From Clostridium cellulovorans 743B (GTDB taxonomy: Bacteria > Bacillota > Clostridia > Clostridiales > Clostridiaceae), in assembly GCF_000145275.1 (NCBI RefSeq), contig NC_014393.1:310001-374000 (forward strand): 64,000 nt of DNA, written 5' to 3'. Made by a program: the position numbers and the translations under genes. Positions 32,896 through 41,937 of this stretch are shown piece after piece; position 1 is the first letter of the stretch; each line of letters starts with the position of its first letter. The notes below the pieces were generated by a model that did no database searches, was not told the DNA's origin, and was given only the letters and a program-made list of their open reading frames with translations.

Positions 32896-33041
32896 TCACT
32901 GTTCCACCTTACATATAAAATTTAGAGCATATTTCCATAAAGTAAGTAATATATGTTGCAATAAAGTTTCTTCATAAACTGTTTGATTTTAATAGTATCA
33001 AGTTATTTTTAGAGATAGATTCAATTATACAACTTACAGAA

Positions 33042-33911
33042 TTATGTTTCAGGAGTTTTATTAAAGTTACCAGATAATTTTTTGTATGCATTAAGCTTAT
33101 AACTTACGTTTTTGTCGTAGTTTAAGTTAAAATAGCATGTATATAGACAATCTAAAACATATAACAAGGATAATCTTGTTGAAAAAGATGAAATTTTATT
33201 AAAGTGATTTTCATTTGAACTTAAATACAAATGGTAATTTGCATATTTAGTAAGCGGATTTTCGTTTGTTGAAGAAATTAAAATAATTGGAGTTTTATTT
33301 ACTTTTAGCATATCCGCTATTCTTTTTATTATTACACCTCTACCTTCAAAGGAAACTACTATTGCTATATGATTTTCATCACTGGTAGAGGCTGTTAAAA
33401 GTTGATGGTATTCTTCTATTGGAACATTGATAAAGGTTCCGATTTCTTGCATTTGAAATTTAAAGTTCTCAACAAAATACATATTCCCAGCGGAGGTGTA
33501 AAAATCAATATGCTGTGCATTTTTTAATACATTAGCTATTAATCTCAATTGTTCTAGGTCTATTAAATTTAATGAAGACACTAAAGTTTGTTCATATAAT
33601 TCCTTTAATTTCAATACAATTTGATGTTGGGTTTCATTTTGCTTAATAGGATAGTTATAATCTAAAGAACTCTGTTCTTTTAAATACTCATTAATAGACA
33701 GAGATATTTGTACTTTTAATTCTGATAGTCCTGATAAATCTAACTTTTGACAGAGTCTATAAATAGTCGAAGTTGAAATAAAGCAGGCGTCACTAATTTC
33801 AAGAGCACTCATTTTCACAAAACCTTCAGGATTATCTTGCATATAGCTAACTAATGTTTTCTCGTTTTCAGTTAAGTTTGTAAGTTTATTTAATTTACTG
33901 AAAATGTTCAT
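33042..33911 (-). CDS. MurR/RpiR-family sugar-phosphate-responsive regulator
   Basis: 289 residues from the ATG at 33911 with GAGGTGATC upstream; a frame reaching 33965 lacks a ribosome site. The N-terminal HTH_6 (about 5-80) contains LTENEKTLVSYM and the helix SALEISDACFISTSTIYRLC; the C-terminal SIS domain (about 110-250) binds phosphorylated sugars, with DFYTSAGNMYFVENFKFQMQ and IVVSFEGRGVIIKRIA. It likely controls the adjacent MFS gene. The RpiR HTH and SIS halves are intact, and the neighbouring phosphatase and transporter are plausible targets. Confidence 0.87.
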   Translation of the reverse strand: MNIFSKLNKLTNLTENEKTLVSYMQDNPEGFVKMSALEISDACFISTSTIYRLCQKLDLSGLSELKVQISLSINEYLKEQSSLDYNYPIKQNETQHQIVLKLKELYEQTLVSSLNLIDLEQLRLIANVLKNAQHIDFYTSAGNMYFVENFKFQMQEIGTFINVPIEEYHQLLTASTSDENHIAIVVSFEGRGVIIKRIADMLKVNKTPIILISSTNENPLTKYANYHLYLSSNENHFNKISSFSTRLSLLYVLDCLYTCYFNLNYDKNVSYKLNAYKKLSGNFNKTPET

Positions 33912-33990
33912 AAAGATCACCTCATGAACATTATATAATATTTTAATAAGTACATCATTAGACATAGTTATCTAGATGTTATTCTTTTTA

Positions 33991-34380
33991 TTATTCTGTT
34001 ATTTCTATTCGATTTCCGTCAGGGTCCAAAATGCAGCTCTCATAATAGCCATCTCCAGTACGACGAGGTTCACTCACTACTTTGCAACCTGCATTTCTTA
34101 ATGTGTCAGTAAGTTTATTAACTTTCTCTATACTGCCTACGGAAATAGCAATGTGGATCAAACCTATATATTGATCAATAGTATTATTTAAGTTAAAAGG
34201 AATAGATGGCATCTGCATAATTTCAAGCCTAGCACCTGATTGAAAGTTAATAAAATATGATTCGAAGTTTTTACTTAAGTTCGTATACTTATCTCCAGCA
34301 CTGCCATCAAAATAGTCTACATAAAATCTTTTTAATCTCTCAATATCTTTACTCCATATAGCCACATGTTCAATTTTCAT
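33991..34380 (-). CDS. VOC-family (glyoxalase/bleomycin-resistance-like) protein
   Basis: 129 residues forming two paired beta-alpha-beta-beta-beta modules: KIEHVAIWSKDIERLKRFYV (metal-ligand His in EHVAIW), LEIMQMP, then HIAISVGSIEKVNKL and the closing ILDPDGNRIEITE. This is the usual VOC layout for lactoylglutathione lyase-like or resistance-type proteins. All four usual metal-ligand positions (His, Glu, His, Glu) seem present. It sits between a Cof phosphatase and an RpiR regulator. The substrate is unknown. Confidence 0.86.
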   Translation of the reverse strand: MKIEHVAIWSKDIERLKRFYVDYFDGSAGDKYTNLSKNFESYFINFQSGARLEIMQMPSIPFNLNNTIDQYIGLIHIAISVGSIEKVNKLTDTLRNAGCKVVSEPRRTGDGYYESCILDPDGNRIEITE

Positions 34381-34408
34381 GTTAACACATCCTCAATTTT
34401 AAAATATA

Positions 34409-35248
34409 TCATTTTATGTGTTTACTTAATGTATAAGCAATACCATCTTCCTCATTAGATAAGGTCACTTCATCAGCTACGTTTTTTAATTCATCTACTG
34501 CATTACCCATAGCTACTCCGATACCAGCATAGTTAACCATTGATATATCATTATGTCCATCACCAAATGCAATCATCTCTTCTTTTTTATAGCCCATAGG
34601 AATTAGTACAGTATCCAAGGCTTTAGCTTTATCAATTCCTTGAGCAGTAAATTCAAAGTAGAAAGGCGCTGTAAACACACAATTCAAAGTGTCTTTAAAG
34701 GGTTCCATCATTTCTTTGTAATGTTCTTGTAGGTATTCAGGATCTCCTGCTGTTAAAATTTTATTTAATGGATAGTCAGCAAAGGCTGCTAAATCATCCT
34801 TTTCACATAACTTGAATTTGCCACCACGAGCTTCATATTCAATTATATTAATAGTTTTACCATCGTGATTTATTTTATTGTTGAAAACATTATTAACAAA
34901 CATATAATCATTTTTATCAATCATAGGTTTAACATCGAACTTCTTTAAATGTTCAAGAACCGCTTGTCCTTGGTCAATGCGCATGGCTTCATTAAATAAA
35001 ACCTTATTAGTCTCACAATCAACAACCTTAGAACCATTAAAAGAAACCAAAAGTCCATGGTTCTTATCCATTTCTAATTCTCTAGCAAAATCCATTAATC
35101 CAGATGTAGGTCTTCCTGATGCTAGAATTAAGATAGCACCTGCTTCTTGTGCTTTGATTAAAGCATTCTTAGTCTTTTCAGTAATTACTTTTTTACTGTT
35201 AGTTAATGTACCATCCACATCCATAATAATTACTTTTATGTTATTCAT
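34409..35248 (-). CDS. Cof-type HAD-IIB sugar phosphatase
   Basis: 279 residues with the HAD motifs: DxD in IIMDVDGTLTNSKK, a Ser in LVSFNGSKVV and Thr in ASGRPTSGL, Lys in AQGIDKAKAL, and the terminal GDGHNDISM Asp pair. The large C2-type cap between motifs marks the Cof/YidA branch that dephosphorylates sugar phosphates or related metabolites. It probably begins the minus-strand set with VOC, RpiR and MFS genes (29-bp gap to the next gene). Confidence 0.9.
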   Translation of the reverse strand: MNNIKVIIMDVDGTLTNSKKVITEKTKNALIKAQEAGAILILASGRPTSGLMDFARELEMDKNHGLLVSFNGSKVVDCETNKVLFNEAMRIDQGQAVLEHLKKFDVKPMIDKNDYMFVNNVFNNKINHDGKTINIIEYEARGGKFKLCEKDDLAAFADYPLNKILTAGDPEYLQEHYKEMMEPFKDTLNCVFTAPFYFEFTAQGIDKAKALDTVLIPMGYKKEEMIAFGDGHNDISMVNYAGIGVAMGNAVDELKNVADEVTLSNEEDGIAYTLSKHIK

Positions 35249-35601
35249 ATGACATCCCCCTAGCTTTTTTCTTTGATTATACTAATACTATTTTTATAAA
35301 TAAATAATCTAAGAAAAGAATGAATAATATCTATCAAAAATAATTATCATAGCAAGAAAAAAATGAAACAAGCTTATCAAAATGTATTGAATAGATAAAC
35401 TTAGATAGAGACAAAATATTAGCAATACGGAATTTAACTATAGTTATATACTTATGTCTGCTTTTCGTAAAAAATGGCAAACTGTTAGTATTAGGGAGTT
35501 CAATTTCAGTAGTCCACCATTCAACTTATGCCATCTTGATAAAATAACATAGATTTTTAACCGAAACACATATAATTAGAAAACATAGGAGGAGACGAAT
35601 T
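35249..35601. other. intergenic region, no gene seen
   Basis: This 353-bp AT-rich gap holds the promoters of the divergent Cof phosphatase (minus) and rhodanese (plus) genes. TATAAT-like TATAATTAG occurs near 35571, but I see no well-spaced -35 box and no strong hairpin. Confidence 0.35.
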
Positions 35602-35922
35602 ATGTTAGGATTTCTAAAGAAAAATGATGGGAAGGCCATTAACGTTAATGACATTGATAATTTAATTGGAAAGGTAGAACTAATTGATATCAGAGAAGAA
35701 TACGAATATAAAGGTGGAAGTATAAAGGGCTCTAAAAATATCCCAATGGGAGAATTGCTTGGGGACCCAGATAAATATTTAGATAAAAACAAAGAATATT
35801 ACATAATGTGCCAGTCAGGGGGAAGAAGTTCAAAGACTTGCAATGTTCTTTCAAAGCAAGGCTATGATGTTGTTAATGTTTCTGGTGGAATGGGGTCATA
35901 TGCAGGTACAAAGCGAGAATAA
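35602..35922 (+). CDS. rhodanese-like domain protein
   Basis: 106 residues, a single rhodanese domain. Key features are ELIDIREEYEYKGG, the conserved GSKNIPMGELL, and the active-site loop YIMCQSGGRSSKTC, where the first Cys is the sulphur or persulphide carrier. No signal peptide. Such single-domain proteins deliver sulphur or detoxify sulphide. The ribosome site AGGAGGAG precedes the ATG. Confidence 0.9.
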   Translation: MLGFLKKNDGKAINVNDIDNLIGKVELIDIREEYEYKGGSIKGSKNIPMGELLGDPDKYLDKNKEYYIMCQSGGRSSKTCNVLSKQGYDVVNVSGGMGSYAGTKRE

Positions 35923-36005
35923 TTATTTTTACGGCATTCTCAAATTAGACTCTGTTATTGATACAATATTGAAAGGCTTTAAGAATAGAGAAGCAATAGA
36001 TATCT

Positions 36006-36452
36006 CTAATGTAATGTCCCGATGACGTTATTCAATTTTAATAAAGCGTTTGGATCAATCTTTAAGGTTGTATTTTCTTCACCTAAGCCACCATAAACAA
36101 AAGGAAATTCAAGAAGTTTTTCATCAACTATATACGGTAATTCGATTCCAAGCATTGGAACATTTCCTACTGAAAACCCTGTTACTGATTTAACTTCGTC
36201 TTTATTTGCTAATCTAACATTTTTACAATTTAATAACTGTTTTAGTTCCTTGAAGTTTACATGACCTCTTTCACCTGATATAACTAACACATAAAATCCT
36301 ACAGCAGTATATAATATTAAGGTTGGTGCTATTTGAGCAATATGAACATTAAAATACTCAGCACCTTCCTTAGCTGTGTAAATATGCTTATCATTATGAA
36401 TTATTTCAAATGAAAACCCACCTTTTTCTAAAATATATTCTATATTTTTCAT
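36006..36452 (-). CDS. YbaK/EbsC-family aminoacyl-tRNA deacylase
   Basis: 148 residues from the ATG at 36452 (AGGTGATTTTG before it); an extended frame reaches 36494 without a ribosome site. The sequence shows the YbaK fold features: KGGFSFEIIHNDKHIYTAKE, the core VLVISGERGHVNFKELK, then SVTGFSVGNVPMLGIELPYI, the last being the GNVxP/GxxxP motif of the editing domain. These stand-alone domains hydrolyse mischarged tRNA. The usual catalytic Lys is near KEGAEYFN, but I am unsure of the exact residue. Confidence 0.8.
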   Translation of the reverse strand: MKNIEYILEKGGFSFEIIHNDKHIYTAKEGAEYFNVHIAQIAPTLILYTAVGFYVLVISGERGHVNFKELKQLLNCKNVRLANKDEVKSVTGFSVGNVPMLGIELPYIVDEKLLEFPFVYGGLGEENTTLKIDPNALLKLNNVIGTLH

Positions 36453-36494
36453 CAAAATCACCTTTACATCCACTACGTATTTTTTATAAATCAA

Positions 36495-36605
36495 TATTAT
36501 ATAAGTTCCATTATTGAAACATCATAAAAAATCTACAGAAACTTTGAAAATTAATATATCCCCATGAGCTTTTTTAGGGCAACTTATATCTGATATTTCC
36601 TAATT
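36495..36605 (+). repeat. dispersed intergenic repeat, copy 2
   Basis: CATTATTGAAAC, then AATCTACAGAAACTTTGAAA and AATATATCC, aligns with the repeats at 7050 and 42800. It lies between two divergently placed genes. Confidence 0.45.
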
Positions 36606-36821
36606 ATAACATTAAATCCTATAGTATTAAATAGATATTGGTTAATAAATTGTAAAATTATACATTTTTTATATAACAATACTCATGTTGCAATCAATGT
36701 TAGCTTATGTGTTGAGTTAGTGCCAAAAATGGAAAATTATTAGTGAAATAAGTTATAATATAGTAAGAACAAGTATTTAGGAGGCTAAATAAGTATTTAT
36801 TACATAAAGGAGAGTACTATT

Positions 36822-37331
36822 ATGAGGTTGTCTGATTATGATTATCTAGCTCTAGCATTTGAGGAAGCAAATCAAGCATTTGAAGAAGGAACGTACCCAA
36901 TAGGAGCCGTTATTGTAGATGATGATGGAAATATTGTGAGTAAAGGAAGGAACCGTGTCTTTACTGAATCAGATTGTACTGCTCATGCTGAAGTAGATGC
37001 AATTAGGAAGGCTGGACATAAATTACTAGATATACCAAACAAGAGGTTTGTGAAAAATAATTTAACACTTTACACAACTTGTGAGCCTTGCCCGATGTGT
37101 ACATGTACTATCTTATTATCTGGAATTAAGAGAGTAGTTTGGGCTGCAGACGATGATGAATATGGTGGTATTCGCAAATTTAAAGAAGGACCTCACTTCA
37201 TTAACTTATTTGATACAATAACATATACTGCATCTCCTTATGATGATCTTGAGAATAAACAACGAGATTTACTGGCTCGTTGGAATATCGGAAGAGGAAT
37301 TTTAAATACTGAGTGGGAAAAGCCAAAATAA
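36822..37331 (+). CDS. nucleoside/cytidine deaminase-family protein
   Basis: 169 residues with the zinc deaminase signature: HAE in CTAHAEVDAIRKAG and PCPMC in YTTCEPCPMCTCTIL; the Glu of HAE is catalytic and the His and two Cys bind zinc. The overall sequence (PIGAVIVDDDGNIVSKGRNR ... RVVWAADDDEYGG) fits the guanine/cytosine/dCMP or tRNA adenosine deaminase clan; the substrate is not decidable by reading. Preceded by AAAGGAGAG. A hairpin terminator follows at 37399-37430. Confidence 0.88.
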   Translation: MRLSDYDYLALAFEEANQAFEEGTYPIGAVIVDDDGNIVSKGRNRVFTESDCTAHAEVDAIRKAGHKLLDIPNKRFVKNNLTLYTTCEPCPMCTCTILLSGIKRVVWAADDDEYGGIRKFKEGPHFINLFDTITYTASPYDDLENKQRDLLARWNIGRGILNTEWEKPK

Positions 37332-37398
37332 GTTCCAATGAAGTTTACTTATTGAAAGTGTTGGAAAGGAATAATTATAGAATATTTTTATGTTAAGA

Positions 37399-37430
37399 AT
37401 TACAGGTGGACAATCCCGCCTGTAATTTTT
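37399..37430 (+). terminator. intrinsic terminator after the deaminase gene, repeated hairpin copy 2
   Basis: ATTACAGGTGG (37399-37409), loop ACAATC, CCGCCTGTAAT (37416-37426), then four T. Compared with the copy at 18562-18589 the stem differs by a compensatory T-A to C-G swap and a G-T pair, while the loop is identical. Confidence 0.8.
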
Positions 37431-37482
37431 AAAAGCTATAGATATAGCTGATATTTGTATAGATTGGAGAAGGAAATGTTCC

Positions 37483-37989
37483 ATGAAATTTATTTATTGT
37501 CCTATATGTGGTGAAAAACTTAGTGAAAAGAATATTGGTGATGAGGGTTTGGTAAGGTATTGCTTTACCTGCAATAGACCTTATTTTGATAGCCCTTCAA
37601 GCTGTGTTGAAGTTTTGATTCTTAATGAGCATAACCAGATATTATTATTGAAGCAAAATTACATTTCGAAAACCCATTGGGGAGTAGTGTCTGGATATGT
37701 TAATAATGGGGAGACATTAGAGGAAACAGTAATAAGAGAGGTTTTAGAAGAAACAGGACAAGAAGTTGAAAAGATGCAGTATGTGGAAAGTTATTATTTT
37801 AGACCAAATGAATTAATAATGGCTGGCTTTATTGCTTTTGTAAAAGCAAAACCCTTTAATAATTCTAATGAAGTTGATGATATCATGTGGTGCGAAATTG
37901 ACGAAGTTAATAAATATATTGCAAGGGTCAACAATATGTCGGGGATACATTTTGATAATTCAATGAAGTTACTAAAAAGTCTTCGCTGA
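37483..37989 (+). CDS. NUDIX hydrolase with N-terminal zinc ribbon
   Basis: 168 residues. The first 35 residues have a Cys4 zinc ribbon (YCPICGEKL ... RYCFTCNRPYF) as in NADH-pyrophosphatase-like enzymes. The NUDIX box is intact: SGYVNNGETLEETVIREVLEETGQ matches GX5EX7REUXEEXG. It should hydrolyse a nucleoside-diphosphate-X substrate. The ribosome site is GGAGAAGG before ATG. It is followed by several pseudogenes that resemble NUDIX and GNAT proteins. Confidence 0.88.
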   Translation: MKFIYCPICGEKLSEKNIGDEGLVRYCFTCNRPYFDSPSSCVEVLILNEHNQILLLKQNYISKTHWGVVSGYVNNGETLEETVIREVLEETGQEVEKMQYVESYYFRPNELIMAGFIAFVKAKPFNNSNEVDDIMWCEIDEVNKYIARVNNMSGIHFDNSMKLLKSLR

Positions 37990-38002
37990 ATATGACCTAT
38001 AA

Positions 38003-38080
38003 AGAATTCTAGAAGAGATTGACTCCATTAAGTATCCAGCAGATGAGGATATTAAGAAATTCTTTTACGGTGTTAAATAA
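38003..38080 (+). pseudogene. short remnant of a lost gene end
   Basis: A start-less frame encodes LEEIDSIKYPADEDIKKFFY then GVK and TAA at 38078-38080. It is clearly coding-like but too short to assign; it sits 14 bp after the NUDIX stop. Confidence 0.35.
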
Positions 38081-38092
38081 ATATATGACTAG

Positions 38093-38341
38093 GCTTTTGT
38101 TATAGAAGGCTTATATGGAGAAGCATTCCACCGAATTGATTTAGTATTTTTATGTGAATATATTGGAAAAATAGAGAATGCAAAGATACAAGGAGATGCT
38201 AATCAAGTAGGATTTCAATGGCTTCCTATTGAAAACTTAATGAATGAGCCTCTATATCCTTCAAAGCTTCGATCACAAATAATTAATCTTTATAATAATA
38301 GAGAAACAGAAGTTTATCTTGGAAACGAGAGTATGGGATAA
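38093..38341 (+). pseudogene. C-terminal half of a NUDIX hydrolase (truncated)
   Basis: The frame has a stop (TAG) at 38090-38092 just before it and no start; it encodes about 82 residues including FVIEGLYGEAFHRIDLVFLC and FQWLPIENLMNEPLYPSKLR. This is the C-terminal region of a short NUDIX protein after the box; the NUDIX box itself is missing. No ribosome site. Probably a decayed paralogue or a fragment left by a deletion. Confidence 0.6.
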
Positions 38342-38353
38342 TTTCCTTATAAA

Positions 38354-38671
38354 ATGTTTGTTTATACTGAAAGTGAGGTATTTATTAGTGGAGGTTCTAT
38401 TGTTTTTGATAATGGAGATATTTACAGAACAGTTCCACCAAAAAGAGCTTACCTTTCGTATTTAGTAGTAAGAGAAGAATTCCGAAATAAAGGAATTGGA
38501 ACAGAGATTATTGATTATATCACTGAATAAGCACTACAATTAGGGATTGCAGTGCTTACAATCAATGTAGAGCACAGAGCACCAAGAGCTAAAAAACTAT
38601 ACTTAAAAAAGGGGTTTAACGAGACTGTACTTGAAAAATCTCAAACTATCCTTTTGTTAAAAAGATTATAA
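38354..38671 (+). pseudogene. GNAT acetyltransferase with an internal stop codon
   Basis: From ATG 38354 a GNAT frame reads MFVYTESEVFISGG, then VVREEFRNKGIGTEII (acetyl-CoA-binding RxxGxG/A region), and hits TAA at 38528-38530 after 58 codons. The same frame continues after the stop: GIAVLTINVEHRAPRAKKLY and LYLKKGF, the typical GNAT end, to TAA at 38669-38671. A single nonsense change inactivated it, or it is read through. There is no good ribosome site. Confidence 0.75.
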
Positions 38672-38698
38672 ATAAACAACCAAAATGTTTCATTGTGT

Positions 38699-39301
38699 CT
38701 ATTTCAACAGTTCTTGACCATGCTTCCAGTCATCATCATTAATTGCTCTCAGTACTCTGCAAGGATTACCTACAGCGACTACATTTGCTGGTATATCTTT
38801 CGTTACAACACTTCCAGCACCTATAACTGTATTGTCTCCGATTGTAACTCCTGGAAGAACGATGGTACCAGCTCCTAGCCAACAATTTTTTCCGATATAT
38901 ACTGATTTATTAAACTGCGTTACAGGCATACGCATTTCTGGTGTAATTGGATGGGCTGCTGTTGCTACGATAACATTAGGACCAAACATTGTGTAATCAC
39001 CAACATAAATATGTGTATCATCCACAAGGGTTAGATTAAAATTAGCATAAACATTGTTACCGAAATGTACATGTTTACCTCCCCAATTACTATGAAGTGG
39101 AGGTTCAATATAACAACCATCACCAAACTCAGCAAACATTTCTTTTAACATTTTTATACGTTTCTCATATTCAGTAGGACGAGTTGCATTAAAATCATAA
39201 AGTCTATCCAGACATTTCGTTTGTAAGTTCATTAATTCCTCATTGGTACAATCATAAATTTTCCCACTGTGCATTTTTTCATATGTTTCTATTGTTCTCA
39301 T
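38699..39301 (-). CDS. maltose/galactoside-type O-acetyltransferase (left-handed beta-helix)
   Basis: 200 residues. The N-terminal mac-type helix (MRTIETYEKMHSGKIYDC) is followed by hexapeptide repeats of the left-handed beta-helix (HVHFGNNVYANFNLTLVDDT, ATAAHPITPEMR, GDNTVIGAGSVVTKDIPANV) and the end GNPCRVLRAI. The catalytic His is in AAHP. It should acetylate a sugar hydroxyl with acetyl-CoA, like LacA or Maa. Single gene on the minus strand; ribosome site AAAGGAATG just before ATG. Confidence 0.9.
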   Translation of the reverse strand: MRTIETYEKMHSGKIYDCTNEELMNLQTKCLDRLYDFNATRPTEYEKRIKMLKEMFAEFGDGCYIEPPLHSNWGGKHVHFGNNVYANFNLTLVDDTHIYVGDYTMFGPNVIVATAAHPITPEMRMPVTQFNKSVYIGKNCWLGAGTIVLPGVTIGDNTVIGAGSVVTKDIPANVVAVGNPCRVLRAINDDDWKHGQELLK

Positions 39302-39381
39302 TCCTTTCTATTAATCATGAGTATATCTACCTACAGCCATAACTAAGGATATTTAGAAATATTCTTGTTACTTAGTAGAAA

Positions 39382-39885
39382 CTAACTTGTAAATAAAATT
39401 ATATCTCCTAAGGTCCCATCATTATAGACTGAATTAGGATATGATTCAATAAGTTTATAGTTACTCTTTGTGTATTCAGAAACAACCTTATTCCAAAAAT
39501 GAACAGAGGCTATATTTTTAGGGTGCCTTTTCAATTGCCATTTACCATGAAACATATCAAATACTTTCATTGCAGCGAACCTACCTACACCAGAGCGACG
39601 ATACTTGTACATTACGAAGAACTCTGCCAAAGAATAATCAGTTACCTCATCTACTTCAGGATAATCATTTATCATTACAAATCCAGCCAAGTTCCCATCA
39701 ACAACTATAAAAAATGCCCATCTTTTTTCCTCGGTCCAATAACAATCAAGATAATTATATCCATATAAGCCGAGTTTATTCACATCTCTATTATCCCATT
39801 GTGAAAATTCATAATCATATTTTTCAAGTAAGTTTCTAAGAATTTCTTTATCTTCAATATTTACTTTTTTAAGTTCTATAGTCAT
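39382..39885 (-). CDS. GNAT-family N-acetyltransferase
   Basis: 167 residues with GNAT strands and the acetyl-CoA loop in MYKYRRSGVGRFAAMKVFD (RxxGxG). A mixed-charge N-terminus starts MTIELKKVNIEDKEILRNLL, and YWTEEKRWAFFIVVDGNLAG is the usual beta hairpin before the binding loop. Soluble. The acceptor is unknown. It has its own ribosome site and lies 80 bp upstream, on the minus strand, of the O-acetyltransferase gene. Confidence 0.87.
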   Translation of the reverse strand: MTIELKKVNIEDKEILRNLLEKYDYEFSQWDNRDVNKLGLYGYNYLDCYWTEEKRWAFFIVVDGNLAGFVMINDYPEVDEVTDYSLAEFFVMYKYRRSGVGRFAAMKVFDMFHGKWQLKRHPKNIASVHFWNKVVSEYTKSNYKLIESYPNSVYNDGTLGDIILFTS

Positions 39886-40029
39886 TTATATCTTTCTCCT
39901 TAATATATCTAGTGATAAGAGTCTTTAAACTTTTGACTGTTTCATTTTTCACTTTGAATACATAGTTTTTAAGTAAAGAATTCTCCTAAGGCATATTGAT
40001 TTTCCAATATGTAAATAGATTTTTGTATG
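39886..40029. other. intergenic region with a short hairpin
   Basis: Part of a 544-bp gap. CATATTG (39992-39998) pairs with CAATATG (40005-40011), a small perfect hairpin of unclear role. No reading frame. Confidence 0.35.
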
Positions 40030-40030
40030 T

Positions 40031-40130
40031 AGTTTTAATCATAAAGCTACATTTAAAGTTCTGTGCTACAGCCACAAAGCTTGATAAGTTGTAAAGCGAC
40101 TTTATTGTGGCGTATATATTATAAGTTAAC
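40031..40130 (+). repeat. dispersed intergenic repeat, copy 3
   Basis: GTTTTAATCATAAAGCTACA followed by TTTAAAGTTCTGTG matches 42706-42790 (GTTTTAATAATGAAACTACA, TTTAAAATTCTGTG), with further matches at CACAAAG and CTTTATT. Roughly three quarters of positions agree. Confidence 0.6.
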
Positions 40131-40429
40131 TTATTTCCTAATAGTAGGGAATTTGTAATAAGTAGTAGTTAATATATGCTAATTATAACGTTAATTTAAG
40201 TATAAGGATATATTTTAGATAGATGTTTAAACTTTAAAGGAAGAGGGTTTATAGATACCCACAGTCATAACTAAAAATATTTTTGTTACTATTCAAAAGA
40301 AGCAAGGGATAAATTTAACGGACAACTTGAATTTTTGATATGGGTATCTATATATTTGATTAGGGATATACAACATATTATAATTAAGTAATAGATAATT
40401 ATAATATACAACAATAGGTGGTATCGCGT

Positions 40430-41125
40430 ATGGATTATAAAAATATTGCTCCTTGGGAGTTATTGCAAAAGAAAATGACATGGGAGCACCTAAACTACAT
40501 CCATAATAAAAGAATTTTAGACTTTGGAAGTGGAAGTGGCATGACAGCTAACCATTTTGCCATAGACAATGAGGTTATAGCAATTGAGCCAGATGAAAAG
40601 GTGCTTCAGGATAGATTTAAAGAAAATAATTATACACAAATAAAAGGAGACATGAATAGACTCAAGAATTTCCAAGATGAATCCTTTGATATGATATTGT
40701 GTCACAATGTTTTTGAATATGTAGATGAAAGAGAAGAAATTTTAGAAGAGTTTTCAAGAATATTAAAGAAAGATGGATTTCTTTCTATTGTAAAACATAA
40801 TAAGGCTGGAAGGGTTATGCAAATGGTAGTGCTGCTTAATAATTTTGAACATGCTAACGAATTATTAGCGGGAAAAAATGGGCATGCACAGCAGTTTGGC
40901 ACGATTAATTACTACAAGGATAAAGAAATATTGGAATGGTCAAATAAATTTGAAATAGAAAAAATCCTTGGAATGAGAACCTTTTGGGATTTACAACAGA
41001 ATCAAGAAATTCAAAAGGATGAGACATGGCAGGAGAATATGTTGGAAATTGAATTGAAGGTAAGTGAATTAGAAGAGTATAAAGCAATAGCATTCTTTCA
41101 TCATATTATTTTAAGAAAAAGGTAA
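40430..41125 (+). CDS. class I SAM-dependent methyltransferase
   Basis: 231 residues from ATG 40430 (AGGTGG upstream); a GTG at 40418 is rejected for lack of spacing. SAM motif I is RILDFGSGSGMTANHF, then VIAIEPDEKVLQD, motif IV FDMILCHNVFEYVDER, and a methyltransf_11-like remainder. Soluble; the substrate is unknown. It has no clear operon partner; the following gene starts 115 bp later. Confidence 0.88.
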   Translation: MDYKNIAPWELLQKKMTWEHLNYIHNKRILDFGSGSGMTANHFAIDNEVIAIEPDEKVLQDRFKENNYTQIKGDMNRLKNFQDESFDMILCHNVFEYVDEREEILEEFSRILKKDGFLSIVKHNKAGRVMQMVVLLNNFEHANELLAGKNGHAQQFGTINYYKDKEILEWSNKFEIEKILGMRTFWDLQQNQEIQKDETWQENMLEIELKVSELEEYKAIAFFHHIILRKR

Positions 41126-41239
41126 TGGCCATATTTTTCAATATGAACTTTAATTTACAGATAACAATAGCTTATTAGACAACATTTTCTTAAGTGGATA
41201 ATCATAGACTTTATAGATATAAATTTTAAAGAGGTAGCT

Positions 41240-41809
41240 ATGGCTTTTTATATTGATGCAAGGGCTGTCAATGAATTAATGAGGAGTAAAAATTATAGAG
41301 AAGAAAAAAATTTTACTTTAGAAGAGTTGGCACAATATGATGGAAGTAATGGAAAGTCTGCTTATGTTGCGATAAAAGGGATAGTTTACGATGTAACCAA
41401 AGAACCCACTTGGGAAGGAGCAGAGCATTTTAACATAAAGGCTGGCAAGGATTTAACAAAGCAGTTTGATTCTTGTCATGGAGAAATTGAACTCCTTCAT
41501 GATGTACCTAAGGTTGGGGTACTTATAGAAAGTGATAATGAGAAAGGGTCTAGAAATATACCGGAGCCTACCTATGCATTTAGTCCTGATGATTGGATTA
41601 GGTATCTTACACCATTAGTTAATCAGGCACTGGAAGAGGCTAACGTAGAACCTAATACTGAACATGTGCTCCAGAAATATATTATGGCTGGAGTGTTTGT
41701 TGGACAAGGACGGTCTATTGAAGATGCTATTAAACTAGTAAGTGAATGGGAAGACACAGGTTTATCTAAGTTATTAGAACAGAGCAAAACAAAACAGCGT
41801 TTAATGTAG
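41240..41809 (+). CDS. cytochrome b5-like heme/steroid-binding protein with a C-terminal shared domain
   Basis: 189 residues. Residues about 15-100 are a cytochrome b5-like domain: FTLEELAQYDGSNGKSAYVA, IVYDVTKEPTWEGAEHF, then GKDLTKQFDSCHGE with candidate heme-ligand His residues. Residues 114-189 (FSPDDWIRYLTPLVNQAL ... IEDAIKLVSEWEDTGLS) are homologous to the C-terminus of the ferritin-like protein at 29250: about 30 of 70 positions are identical by eye. No signal peptide. The shared domain, attached once to a di-iron and once to a heme-type module, suggests a docking role. A ribosome site (AGAGGTAG) precedes the ATG. Confidence 0.82.
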   Translation: MAFYIDARAVNELMRSKNYREEKNFTLEELAQYDGSNGKSAYVAIKGIVYDVTKEPTWEGAEHFNIKAGKDLTKQFDSCHGEIELLHDVPKVGVLIESDNEKGSRNIPEPTYAFSPDDWIRYLTPLVNQALEEANVEPNTEHVLQKYIMAGVFVGQGRSIEDAIKLVSEWEDTGLSKLLEQSKTKQRLM

Positions 41810-41937
41810 TTTTGAGAACTGCTAGAGTTTTTAAAAGAATAGGGTTAGCCGTAAGGAACCTTTAAAATCCCCAGTCATAAAATACACTAAGGACAACTTT
41901 GTCTTACACGAAGTTTAAATAATATGGGGGAGAAACG

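Noticed and set aside
35923..36025. Short frame ending LDSVIDTILKGFKNREAIDI-like after the rhodanese gene
   Set aside because: It may be a scrap of a lost gene, but it is short, start-less and overlaps the end of the YbaK gene; too little to report as a feature.
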